The notes below the pieces were generated by a model that was given only the letters and a program-made list of their open reading frames with translations, was not told where the DNA came from and made no database searches. Source: Phallusia fumigata (lineage: Eukaryota > Chordata > Ascidiacea > Phlebobranchia > Ascidiidae). From it: DNA of 35,876 nucleotides. The first letter of the stretch is position 1. Each line of letters opens with the position of its first letter. Below are positions 1 to 10,224 of this stretch, in pieces. The stretch lies in assembly GCA_008931825.1 (NCBI GenBank), contig QXVZ01027447.1, positions 7,557-43,432 of the forward strand. The letters run 5' to 3'. Made by a program: the position numbers and the translations under genes.

Positions 1-99
1 TATGCATTTCTAAAAAAGGTAATAGTGTATATGGAATGGCAATATGGTGAAAGCCACCCTTCTAGTTTTTTTTACCTTTTCATTTATAGGCTTAAACAG

Positions 100-320
100 A
101 TTTTCCCTCAAAATATACTAAAGCTATACCAATTGTTTTGTTATAGGCCCACTAATCAAAAACTTGTATTCCAAACCCTTTGAGAATATACCAATTTTGT
201 CAAATTTGGTGTAAATGCACATTATCACCTCATGTTGTCGCAAAATTTATCAAAATTAAAGGAATAGTGATGCCAAAATAAAAACATTGTAAATAAACTT
301 GATTGGTATTTATTAAAAAC
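100..320. repeat. Dispersed repeat, copy 1 (partner at 5330-5520)
   Basis: An AT-rich stretch of about 200 bases that recurs in the same orientation at 5330-5520. Shared blocks in order are 'tcaaaatatac', 'tatacca', 'caaaatttatca', 'aattaaagga', 'agtgatg' and 'aaaacattgt'. No coding potential is visible. It is probably a short non-autonomous element, but I could not define its ends or a target-site duplication. Confidence 0.55.
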
Positions 321-437
321 ATTTCTAGCTTGCAATTAGTTTCTTTGTACAAATGTGGCCTTTTCTTTGAAAAAGGTTGGGCAGATCTTTATTAAGCCAA
401 ATATTCGTGCTGCTCTCCAAACTGTTTCTTAATTTAG

Positions 438-554
438 GGCAATCAACAGGATCTGTCATTGATGAATGAAGCAAAAGCTCACGAAGATGTTGAAGTCATG
501 TCATCAGATTCTTCAACATCAGACTCATCAGATTCCAGTTTCGGAAATGACTGA
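438..554 (+). CDS. Last exon of an unidentified upstream gene (acidic Ser-rich C-terminus)
   Basis: A 3' splice site (AG at 436-437) opens an exon of 39 codons that ends with TGA at 552-554. It encodes 38 residues. The first half is polar (NQQDLSLMNEAKAHEDVEV) and the end is an Asp/Ser run (MSSDSSTSDSSDSSFGND) of the kind common at the C-termini of nuclear proteins and a typical casein kinase 2 target. The rest of the gene lies outside the window or in the preceding 437 bases, where I see no clear exon. A polyadenylation signal follows 150 bases later. I do not recognise the family. Confidence 0.5.
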   Translation, partial: GNQQDLSLMNEAKAHEDVEVMSSDSSTSDSSDSSFGND

Positions 555-701
555 TATATTAGCATTTCTCAAGATACATGTTGAGCAACCAAAATTAAAC
601 AAAGGTCAAGAAGATCAGGAAACCTAAAAACAAAAATTTCCAAGGACAGTGCTGCAAAAGTCAGATGGAGACTGCTTTTGAATGTGTCAAAAAACAGTTA
701 A

Positions 702-707
702 AATAAA
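702..707 (+). terminator. Polyadenylation signal AATAAA of the upstream gene
   Basis: AATAAA 148 bases after the TGA at 552-554, in the AT-rich gap before the nucleoporin gene. The position is right for a 3' UTR end. A transcript end here would be about 320 bases upstream of the first nucleoporin exon. Confidence 0.4.
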
Positions 708-997
708 AATATCAAAAGTACTGTAATGGTGAAAATGTCTTCCATACATTTATATTTGGTTACCAATTACCATAAGACAAAAATTTTTAAAAAATGTTAA
801 AATTATTTGCTTGGTATGATAATGACATGTTGCAACATCTAAGCTAAAAATTTAATCTAACATAAACATGTAAAAAAATTGATTTTTTTAACCAGCCGAA
901 GCCCAAATGTTGAGATATTAACAGGATTGTGTGACTATTTACTGCCAGGCCTTTAGCACATGGTGTAGTTCATTTCAACAATTTCAATGTATGAAAC

Positions 998-1023
998 TTT
1001 TTACATTTCTTTTGTTACTGCAG
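998..1023 (+). promoter_or_regulatory. Strong 3' splice acceptor before the nucleoporin start codon
   Basis: A T-rich tract ending in 'tttcttttgttactgcag' lies 52 bases upstream of the ATG at 1076. No 5' exon is obvious between the previous gene's poly(A) signal and this site. It could accept an upstream non-coding exon or, as is common in Ciona, a trans-spliced leader. A two-codon upstream ORF (ATG ATT TAA, 1036-1041) sits in the resulting leader. Trans-splicing is an inference. Confidence 0.4.
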
Positions 1024-1075
1024 GAGGATAATATCATGATTTAATATTTAATTGAACTAGAATAATTTAGGAAAA

Positions 1076-4000
1076 ATGAAACCAAGTGTTGAAAGGAAAC
1101 GATTATTTGAAGAAACTGAAAGCAACCAAGATCTTCAGGGAAACAGTCCCACCACAAGAAATGCCATTTTTTCCTCATTTAGCTCTTCCAAACGATTAAA
1201 GGTAAACAGATACTGTGGCTTGTATGAACACACTTAAGCTACCTTCTAACTCTTGAAATTGTGTAAAGAATTGAACAATGTCTGTATTATATGAAATTGG
1301 ACAGTTTGTGGTGCATCGACTGCTATGTTTGACACTTTGGCAGTTTCTGTGTAACTTCTGTTTTTTTCTGTTTAACAGCTACAACAAAGTCTTTACAGAA
1401 AAAGAATCTTGTTAAGTCCTGAACACTTACACGACGACGGTTCAAAGCAAATTTTGTGCAGCTCACCAAAGTATGTTGAGTTCTTTGGTTTTTTGACACA
1501 TCTTGAAGCAACGTTTCCTTAACTCATGAATTTTTATTTGCAGAACTGTACCTTCCAAATCATCTGACAGACCTAAATCTGGCCCAGTGACAAAAATAAA
1601 TAAATCAAAACAAAGTAAGTTGCAAACTAACTTTTTGAAATGGTTGGGTATATAATTGCCCTTTGTCTGCAGTTTACTGGTAGTTACAATTCTTTGACCT
1701 TTTGACTTTAACATTTCTTTTACCAATTGATTTAGAAAAAAAGGAGGAGGTCCTGTTTCGATTCAAACATGGTGGCACAGCTAAACTAAAAAGAAAGTCC
1801 ATGTTTTGTTCCACTGAACAAAAACCGAAATTGGTTGGTAATGTACAGTTTTTTTGCTTTTCAAAGTGCACATTTTAAAGGAAAATATATGTACCAGATT
1901 GTTTGTAGCTTTGAAATGAAAACAAAATCACTACAAGGACTGTTTAAAATCGTTCATTCGAAAGTTGATTCCCCAATCCCTATATATTTACAAAACTGTA
2001 TACCTATACTGTAATCAATACCTTTTTTTAGACTTCCACACAAGTAATGAAATATGATGACATCCAAGCAGACAGACAAGCTCGGTCAATTTTTGATGAA
2101 ATTCTGGAACAGAATGAGGAAGAAAATAGAGGTGTGTGGTTGAGAAAATGATACTGTGAAGTCTTCAAGGGTTAAACATTGTAAAAAGAAAAGCAACTAA
2201 ATTGTTAATATTCCATTTGATTTTTATCTTGACTGAGGGTTATGTTGGTTCAAACAGTTTCTGTTTTATTTTCCAGAAATGCCCCGAAAACAATTACAAG
2301 TGTCTGTTACAAATGTCACTTCTTCGACAGCATCAAGTTCATTATTTATTGCTGCACAACCATCAACTAAACCGTTAACCACAACAAAATCAGATAATGT
2401 ATCAGCTCAGTTTACTTTGCCAAATGCCAATTCAAAAATTTCAACACTAGCACAACCAACAACCAGCACTGTTGCACAAGTACAGTTTAGTGCCCAACCA
2501 ACCCCACAAACTTCTGGGTCATTGGCTTTTAACCCACCTTCAATACAAACAAGTCAAATCAGTTCGTCTTTGGTTTCAGCACCTGTTGCCAAGACAACAG
2601 TGTCTACTTCTACTGTAAACCCTCTTGCTTCTATCAGCATATTGCCAGGTATCACCGCTAAACCAACAATTAGTTTAGCTTCATCAGTAGCTGCATCCAC
2701 CAATGTACCAAGTTCTACTGGCTCGGCAATTAATACCACAACAGGTGTTGCAGCCAACATTAGTACATTAAAACCTCCTGGTGCAAGTTTTGGTGCATCA
2801 ACTGCCAGTGGTTCAAAGCCACTTTCAACATTTAGTTTTGGAACAACCAACATTGAAAAGCAAAATTCAACCACCAGTACTGTTACCAGTTTGTCTGTGG
2901 ATCTGGCGAAACAAGGTTCAGGTTTAAATTTTGGTGGCAGTGCTAATGGGCCCACGTTTAACTTTGGAACGACCAGTGGTGACAAGCAAAGTACAAGTGC
3001 CCCTGCTAATGCTGTTGGTCAAGTTGACTTAACCAAACAGGCTGGGGTTTTTAATTTTGGCAAGCAAAAAGATGAAGCTACAGCTGTGACAACCCTTGAA
3101 AACAAGTTGAATCAACAGACAAAGCCTTCCACACAAAACACTATGTTTAATGTCGGAACCGCTAAATCTGAGGCAACGCATCAAATGTCCATCACCACTT
3201 CATTGAACCAAAACATCACTACAAGTTCTCAGTCAAAAGTTACGCAGTCTGGTCTATCATTTAATTTTAACACAGGGCAAGCAGGTTCATTATCAGCAAA
3301 CCAGTTTAGTCTTGGTACGAGCAATAATGAGAAAAGTTCACTGCCAGCGTCAAACACATCGTCCTTCAGCTTTGGAAATGCTGGTTCCAATTCCCAACAA
3401 TCATCTGCAGCTGCTGGGGGCATGTTTAAATTTGGGGCCACCCAGCCCCAACCACCCCAGCAAAGTGCATCTGTGCCGTTTAAGTTTGGTGCAGCAACAA
3501 ACCCAGCAGCTGGCTCCAGTAGCACTTCATTTAGTTTTGGAGGCTCTTCTGCATCACAACCAAACCCAACTACGCAGGATAATCCAACACCATTTGGTTT
3601 TGGTGTTAAACCACAGCAAACCACAAACGCACCAGCTTTTAATTTTGCACCAGCAACTCAAACTCAACCATCTAATTCATTTGGCTTTGGAAATACTCCT
3701 AAAGCAAATGAGCCAGGCCCTACATCCCTGAATTTTGGGGCTCAAAACCAGTCTACTCCAAACCAGAAAAGCTCTGCATTTCAATTTGGAACAACAAAGC
3801 CAACTCAAGGTGGGTTTAATTTTGGAGGACAATCCCAGTCATCCGGAAATCAGGCACCAGTTGGAAGTTTACAAAGCTTACTTCAATCTGGCAACCCATC
3901 AGCATCATTAACTCCATTCAAGTTTCCAAATCCATCCACAGGATCAGGCTTAAGTGAGTTTCAGCTAGTAAAATATTTTAACCAAATTAGGTACCTCGAA

Positions 4001-4779
4001 GTTCATTGAAAAATATTTTACTGGTGTATATGAAAACAATGAAATTAGATTGGCTAAAACATTAGAGTTACAACACAAGCCTACTTGGACATCAAGCTTG
4101 TGACTTCAATTTCGGCCAACTCATGGGTTCCACTGTTATGGAGTAATGCTGCTTAAGTTTAAACCTGCAACCTTGCCAGCACAAGGAGTTGTGCTAACCA
4201 CATGGCCATCTTGGTGGCGCCGGTTCTCTTTTAGTGCCTGCAGCCCCTTTTTGATACCAACAAAGCAGTCATGGAACACAAAAAAAAAATCGGTCAAGCA
4301 TGACCTGTGTTCCATGTGTGCATTCCGTGTATGTCTGTCTAATGCGTGAACAGGCAAGTTCAAACCGGTGTATCCTATGTTGCAACGCTATGCTAGATCA
4401 CAATAACCGGGTCACATCACATGGCGATATTGTTTGCCACTTAAAAAAAGTCTGTAATTAGGCCTGTTTAAAGGCCTATTGTTTCGATTGTGGTTTATTA
4501 ATCTAATTGTGCACATATTTGGAAGTTGGCGCAGACCCCTGAAATGCTTTGTGTACCCCCGGTAACACTGTTGTAGCCATAAATTAGCATAAGCCCACTT
4601 GGATGTTAGAAAATCGTAATGTCATCAGTGCCAAAAAGTCTTTACATTTTCTTGTAGATACTTCATTTGCAACTCCCCAACATCAAAATATCAATCCAGG
4701 TGGTTTTAGCATGGGAGCATCGGCATCTCCATCTACAAAAAGAATAAAGGCTAAAGCAGTAAGGCGAAATAGAAAGTAA
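1076..4779 (+). CDS. POM121-like: POM121-like FG-repeat nucleoporin (seven exons)
   Basis: Component of the nuclear pore complex; FG repeats of this class bind transport receptors in the central channel. Exons: 1076-1201, 1379-1470, 1544-1614, 1736-1833 (or 1837), 2032 (or 2045)-2131, 2277-3953, 4658-4779. All phases fit and the protein is about 761 residues. Residues 29-42 (NAIFSSFSSSKRLK) resemble the NAI-SS-SS motif of vertebrate POM121. The exon 4-5 region (KRK..., then YDDIQADRQARSIFDEILEQ) resembles the conserved stretch before the POM121 FG domain. Exon 6 encodes a Thr/Ser/Gln-rich domain with about 17 FG motifs, mostly FNFG, FSFG and FKFG. The C-terminus (TKRIKAKAVRRNRK) is basic, like both POM121 and Nup153. 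No zinc fingers and no transmembrane segment are visible, and vertebrate POM121 has an N-terminal membrane anchor. The exon 4/5 boundary is ambiguous between two in-frame options. Nup153-type is the main alternative. Confidence 0.8.
4150..4215 (-). mobile_element. tRNA-like SINE head inside the last nucleoporin intron
   Basis: On the - strand, a box A-like TGGCCATGTGG (4198-4208) is followed by a TTAGCAC loop and a box B-like GGTTTAAACTT (4155-4165), with tRNA spacing. The B box is degenerate against GGTTCGAATCC. It lies within the 704-base intron 3954-4657 of the POM121-like gene. The body and tail towards lower coordinates could not be delimited. Confidence 0.45.
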
Positions 4780-4839
4780 AACACATCCATATCACTCTAT
4801 CTCCAAGAAGCTAATGTTCCATGTGTTTCCTTTTTGTGT

Positions 4840-4845
4840 AATAAA
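4840..4845 (+). terminator. Polyadenylation signal AATAAA of the POM121-like gene
   Basis: AATAAA 61 bases after the TAA at 4777-4779, within 'tgtaataaaatgg'. It fits a short 3' UTR. Confidence 0.6.
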
Positions 4846-6255
4846 ATGGTTCAACCGATTTTTTATTTCTGAAACCAAAATTTTACATTGCTATGTGGGA
4901 GCAGCAAAATAGGCGTGGTCTTTTCATCCTGCAATTTTAGAATGAGACATAGTCTTACGAAATGGGTTGCCTTGGTAGTCTTGCAGCTAACCACACCATG
5001 GCTGGCAGGCAGATGACAAACCAGATGTCTGTGCAAAATTGTTCACACTATTATAAACCCTTTGGAGTTGACGTAACCGCATTTAAATGCTCTCATAAAC
5101 AACTTCAAGATTTTTTCCAGGAGAAGCCTACCATAATGTAAAATGTCAAAATTAGGGAGACATGGTACTGTGATATAACAATGCCATTTATGTCACTTTG
5201 AAATGAAGAACAAAATAGGATAGTTAACCGGGACACACGGCTGAATGGGTGGGAGACCGAGACAAGGCGACTAAACCGGGACAGTCCCGGCTGAAACGGG
5301 ACGTAGGGTAAGCCTTTTTATAGGATCAAGTGTATGCCATCAAAATATACCAAAATTGTACGAGTTGTTGCTGTATCAGAAACGTGGTTTTCAAACACCT
5401 TAAAATTATTACAATTTTATGAAAACTCAATATCACTTCGTGTTATCGCAAAATTTATCACAATTAAAGGATAAGTGATGTCACAATGAAAACATTGTGA
5501 ATGAACTAGATTAGCATTTGATTGTGAAAAAAAAACGTTGGTGGCCCGTATTAACGTTTATAATAGAAAAGCGGCCCGCTAGAGACTGCAATGGTTTAAA
5601 ACTATTTTCACCACTGCTATCACATGTGTAAAATAGCGTCTCTCCAATCAAATTGTGTAAATTATACCTCGCGAAAACCAAACATTGGTCAGGTCAGTTG
5701 GAGCTCTATAACCAGCAGCACCGATTCAAAATCTTAAATAGCAGCTATATGCGGCTATGTAAATCCCCGACTTTAAAGGAATGCGTTATCCCACCCTGTC
5801 AGTTGGATTACCGCAAACCGACAGATCGTGATGCGATTTAGGGTTTCCATTGGAGATGCAGACCAGCAACCAAAGATTTACTAAAAGACATGGTATAAAA
5901 GAACCGGTAATTTTGTAAGATGTGTTAAATTTTCTAAAATTATAGTAGAATCGGGTGATTCTTGCAGGTGTTTTTCGAAACATAATAAGGTTTCTAAATC
6001 TCAACTTCATGCAAAATTTAAAGAAATACAATTTTGCAAAAGTTAAAAAAAACATAAATAGCGATTTTGCAGTAATTGAGGTGGTACCACAAAGATTTGG
6101 TAAAAGTAGGCTATATTTTTCTGGAGGTTGATTTTGAGTGAATGCAAATTGGGTATTAATTATTTAAATTTGTGTATTTCAGTAATATGTGTAGTTGTTA
6201 GGTTTTTTATCACAAACTTACAACATAAGATTTTTTCAATAAAACAGCGATCAAA
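4846..6255. other. Intergenic stretch between the nucleoporin gene and TMEM26-like copy A
   Basis: About 1.4 kb without a convincing gene. It contains a GC-rich patch at 5225-5310 in which the motif 'ccgggac' recurs and 'gggacagtccc' forms a small palindrome, followed by the second copy of the dispersed repeat. No TATA box or other promoter element stands out immediately upstream of the ATG at 6256. Confidence 0.5.
5330..5520. repeat. Dispersed repeat, copy 2 (partner at 100-320)
   Basis: Same orientation as copy 1 and sharing ordered blocks such as 'caaaatttatca', 'aattaaagga' and 'aaaacattgt', with many substitutions and small indels between the copies. Confidence 0.55.
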
Positions 6256-7799
6256 ATGTGCTGCTTAAACACAACTCTGAAAAAACACTTTAAGATTATC
6301 AAGTCAATCGCATCCAGGTGCCTGTACGCCACGTATATAACAATCGCTGTGTGGAGAGTGGTGGTTTCGTCAGGAAATTGTAATTATTGGTTTCTTTTGC
6401 TACTTCTTATTCCTTTAGTGCTTAAGGTCTGGTATATGGCTAGGAAGCGACATGGTAACGAATTTAAATGGTAAGCACAGCACTTCATTCTTTGTTGTGT
6501 GCGTCGGTAACGATTTTGTTTTCAGGATCAGTCCTGGAGTGTTCATATTTCTCATTGGCTCTATTCCAATTATTTGGCTGTGGGAAATTAAAGCACATGA
6601 ACTAAATTTTGCTAATAAAAGTCAAACCGATAACGCAACAAACTATAACAGCTGTTATACAACGGTAGGTCCCCCTGTTTGCATAACTATGGCTGCCCCT
6701 TATGGGGTTATTTTATTTTTTGTTTTGTTTAGTTCGAAACACGCGAGGTGCAAGAAATTTGGATCGTTGGATTAGAGCAAGCAATCATATTTATTTTAAT
6801 TCTGGGAAAGTGGATTGCCCCCAAAGGCCAAATGTCACGTGATGAGATTTCGCAACTTTTATTGGTCTATCTCGGAGCCGGCGGTGACATTTTGGAGATG
6901 TTGGAACTTACCAGAAATGAAGAAATCGAAAAGGTTGAATTATCAAACGTTGTATTTTGCTATTGCTAGATCCAGCAATGAAATTTTACTTCACGACTTT
7001 ATACTGCTGCAGATTACCCATCCCATGGCCATATACGTCATATTAGGTGTCTGGAGTTGGAGTTTGTTGCAATTCAACTTTATTACATCGGCGGTAAAAA
7101 ACTTACCTGATGTAGCAACTGCATTGGAAGAAACAGAAGAAGACAACGAAACTAAAGTATGGGGATTTAAACCATCTTTTTATTGACATCACTGAGTGTA
7201 CTGTGTGTAGGTCTTTTTATTAATATGTAGCCTAAGTATTGTTTGCACTATGTTAATGCTACAAATTGCAATGTATAGCAATTCACGAAATCAAGGTAAC
7301 ATGAAAAAACGTTTTCTGATAATTGCAGATTTCAGAGAAGACATCAAAACTTCCAGGAGTAATCCATGTGAAAGGTGACGGACAGGTTAACAAACCCCAT
7401 TACAAACAACCGTCCTCATGCTGCATGCCCTGTCAGTACGACAACAAGATATTCTGCTTCTACAACGAAATTTGGGCAATGGTCATCGCCCTGGTGTTCC
7501 AGGAAGTGCCGTTTTTGATCGCTCGACTCGCTGTAATAATAATCTTCAGCATCGTGGATAACACAACGGTATTTTTTGCCATAAAGAATGCGTTCGTTAT
7601 CATATTAATGCTAAATCGGATCAAAGCCGTCGTGGTCGTGCAAAAGTACAAGTGGCTAAAAGTAGTAAAGGAAGCTCGCCGCCAGAGGGCGCGCCGTATG
7701 AGTTGTGCGGAATCGGGTCAGCCGTACACGATTGAGCAAAACAATGGGCCCAGTGTGGTTATTACAAGGCGTCAGACATGGCTAAAATGGAGCTCATAA
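6256..7799 (+). CDS. TMEM26-like: TMEM26-like multi-pass membrane protein, copy A
   Basis: Predicted polytopic membrane protein of the TMEM26 family, whose molecular function is not established (mouse Tmem26 is used as a beige-adipocyte surface marker). Exons 6256-6470, 6526-6664, 6733-6933, 7013-7156 and 7329-7799 have compatible phases and give 389 residues; human TMEM26 has 368. Family landmarks, in order: SRCLYA..I.VWRVV (first helix), RKRHGNEFKWISPGVFIFL with IIWLWE, LILGKWIAPKGQMSRDEISQ followed by LLLVYLGAGGDILEM, VWSWSLLQFNF, and CQYDNKIFCFYNEIW followed by FQEVPFLIARL and FFAIKNAFVIIL..NRI. These parallel human TMEM26. After exon 4's helix comes an acidic stretch (EETEEDNE). The cytosolic-type tail is basic and ends in TWLKWSS. 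It is the first intact member of a local cluster. Confidence 0.9.
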
Positions 7800-7956
7800 G
7801 AAAAAAATACCGCAATAAATTGGAGGCCATTGAAAACGCTTAAATCTTGGTTATCTAAGCGCCAAAATGGATTTTTTATCAACACTGGAACGCAGTTAAA
7901 AAGTGCTCTTTGGAATGGATATCAAATAAACAACATTGGTTTAAATATTAAAAACA

Positions 7957-7962
7957 AATAAA
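7957..7962 (+). terminator. Polyadenylation signal of TMEM26-like copy A
   Basis: AATAAA about 158 bases after the stop codon of copy A; another AATAAA lies at 7925-7930. Similar AATAAA-containing sequence is kept in the inverted copy of this 3' flank behind fragment E. Confidence 0.5.
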
Positions 7963-8239
7963 ATATATTAATGGTGCTTTTTTGTTAACATACACAAGTT
8001 GTTTTTGCTTAAAATGCCTTTTCATTTATATTATTAACCGCGCTTTTTCTAATCTTGCCAACACCTAAACTGCTTAAAACAGCCTTAGTTGTTTCATGTT
8101 ACACATTCGCTTACACGCAATGTGTTTAGATGTAAATAAAATACATTGTCTACCATATGTGACTATATTCTTGCGCATATTTGGTACTGGGATCTGCCCT
8201 GAAGCTTCCATGAAGGCCAGTGGCACATTCTTTTATGAA

Positions 8240-8341
8240 TCATAGTACGTCAGGCCTGCAAGAGGCGTTATATACCGTATCATAGTCGGCCTTCCAAGCT
8301 CAGCTTGAAAAACAAATGGTTGTAGGCCTGGCGTACTATGA
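8240..8341. mobile_element. Short hairpin/MITE-like element
   Basis: Terminal 21-base inverted repeats, 8240-8260 and 8321-8341, match at 19 of 21 positions (core TCATAGTACG-CAGGCCT). About 60 bases lie between them. The element is absent from the homologous inverted block at 13120-14057, which supports insertion. I did not find a clear target-site duplication. Confidence 0.5.
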
Positions 8342-8860
8342 TGGTTTACATTATATTTCACTTTGTAAGTCCTAACAACCTGGAAAGATTTAGAATTTGA
8401 TTTTGCGAATAGAGTAATACCTGAGAAATTCTTTGTTACACTTGCCATGATCATTTCTCTTTATTTATTCATACTGGGTTATCAGTAACTTGACATAAAG
8501 TTTTGACCAGTGTTTTGTTTTGCCCATAGAAGAGACTGCAAATGGACCACGTAGATGGGTGAAAATGTTAAAATAAACTATCGTCCCCAAGATATAAAAA
8601 GCTAGTTGATTGTGTTCAGCATCAACTTTTCCATTGAAGCGCGTACTGTAATGAACCGCTAATTTAGTTCAAAGCAAAGCAATGTGTGCTTGTGTAACAA
8701 CAAACTTGTCATGCTGATGAGGCAGTGGGCCTCGTCATTTTTGTAAACCTTTTTCTGGGTTGCGTGAGAAAAAAAGGTGAAAACACTGATTTAGATGGTC
8801 TGACAAACGTCCTGCGCCAACCAATAGTTTATTGTCCTGTCTTCAGCGTGGAATTTCAAA

Positions 8861-8971
8861 ATGTTATTCGCTCTGTTCGCTCTACTGAGCGTTGATGGTT
8901 TCCTAACAGAGAGAGTTGAGACATTACGTAAACTTAAAGTCGGTTATTTTCCCGGTCCTGTTGGTATGTGA
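8861..8971 (+). CDS. Short ORF with signal-peptide-like start, duplicated at 14205
   Basis: An ATG opens MLFALFALLSVDGF, a good signal-peptide-like hydrophobic start, then VETLRK, and the frame ends after 36 codons. A possible splice donor GTATGTGAG lies just before the stop. The duplicate at 14205 keeps the same first 15 residues except one, but a 2-base indel changes the downstream frame. It may be the first exon of a secreted protein or a chance ORF. Function unknown. Confidence 0.3.
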   Translation: MLFALFALLSVDGFLTERVETLRKLKVGYFPGPVGM

Positions 8972-9300
8972 GAGTTTTCCTGACGTCAACTCATCGACAA
9001 ATATTCGGTTTCCGCTGGTTCAAGGAATAAAGGTTGGCTTCTTCTCATTGTTTTTATGTGAGAAATATTTTTAAAATGTAGTTGCGGAGATTTTTGTGGC
9101 CTCAACGTCACTTTTACTTGAGAATAATATTTTCTTAAAATCTGGTGCGCCCAGTAGTTGGTTCAATAAAGCTTGAAGTTGCACAATAACATTTCACCAT
9201 TTATACACTACAGGACAGACATACTTCTTTGCACAATAGTTTTTGCACTATTGGATTATTATACAGAAAAAACTTATTCATTTTTTGTTTTCAAACTTTT

Positions 9301-9758
9301 AAAATGGAAACCGGATTAACAAAGCAAAGCGTGGATTTTTGGTTAAAAACTGCGTCATCAAAACTGGTTCGATTTTCTACATCATCAATGTATTTTTGTC
9401 AAGTTCAACCATGGGCAAACATATATTTGCTTTCTTCGGAGAAAATCCGAGATCGCAACGGATGTCCTCGTGATACAAAAGCCTTTACAATGTTCAATGT
9501 CCACTTTGCAGGTTATTACGATTTATTTACACCGCGATCAAATATAAGACACATTATGTCATACTCCTGAAAAACGTTTTTCTTCTGTTTTTGTGTTTGG
9601 CCCAGAGAAAAACAAAATCACAACGTAGCATTATCCACGAGGTCGTATGGGGATGTTATACAGCAAAACGAGTCGGTGTATCCGGAAAAAAGAATGAGGC
9701 AAAGGTCGCACGGATTCACTTACTGGGATCTTACAGTTGTCTGGGTTCGCCAAATAAC
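9301..9758 (+). other. Exon-like unknown coding sequence in duplication block 1
   Basis: Two segments look exon-like. 9304-9570 is open from METGLTKQSVDFWLKTASSK onwards. After a T-rich tract and acceptor-like CCCAG (9601-9605), 9606-9758 is open and includes ALSTRSYGDVIQ and RSHGFTYWDL. The second segment is also open in another frame. In the partner block the first segment has an early stop (TGA after VDF), while the second keeps ALSTRSYGDVIQ. I do not recognise a family. It may be a decayed gene or a repeat-encoded fragment. Confidence 0.3.
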
Positions 9759-10224
9759 ATAGAAAAAGTTCAAAAATTTCAATATTTTGGTGACAGAAAA
9801 TAAAATTGATATTTCACAAGCTTAAAAGTGCAACATAAACGGCACGGCAAAAAATTAAGACTCATTAACTGTCAAATGACCTGACGTTGGATGCATTTGT
9901 TTTTAGCATTGGTTTTGCAAACAAAGAATGTTCACACAAAGCATCACAAAAACCGATTATTTAGTTACAATCTTCTGTCAATTGGTCGATATGTCCATCA
10001 CTTGTCATTCGGTAAGCTTTCAACAGATTCACACGAAAAGGTTGGTGCAAACAAAAATGACAGATAGAAAATCTATTGGCTTAATTAAGAACGTCAAATC
10101 AGCCACTTGGGCTTTTTGGTCTCTTGCGTGAAGGTTTCGCGTCGTTTTCGCCCACATAAACATTGGCCGTCACAACTCCGCTAACGCGTTGCTGCCTCTG
10201 GTCTCTCATACCTCGCCATCACTT

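Larger units (their letters stand above)
7650..8770 (+). repeat. 3' end and flank of copy A, present inverted at 13120-14057
   Basis: From the end of the last TMEM26-like exon through about 1 kb of 3' flank, this stretch matches the reverse complement of 13120-14057. Shared landmarks include the tail coding region, 'gatatcaaat' followed by AATAAA, 'aatcttgccaacacc', 'aaatacattgtcta', 'tttgcgaatagagta', 'gtgtaacaacaa' and 'atgctgatgag'. The hairpin element at 8240-8341 is an insertion missing from the inverted copy. Confidence 0.75.
8712..10224 (+). repeat. Segmental duplication block 1 (partner 14058-15660)
   Basis: From 'gatgaggcagt' at about 8712 onwards this sequence is a direct duplicate of 14058-15660, with roughly 85-90% identity by eye plus small indels; the similarity then runs on into TMEM26-like copies B and C. 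Both blocks hold the same short ORFs described separately. The block connects the 3' flank of A to the 3' end of B. Confidence 0.8.

Noticed and set aside
2554-3624. Long open frames on the - strand opposite the FG-repeat exon (2554-2985, 3229-3624) and a + strand frame at 3312-3731
   Set aside because: They mirror the low-complexity Thr/Ser/Gln/Gly codons of the FG domain in other frames and have no independent splice or family signals.
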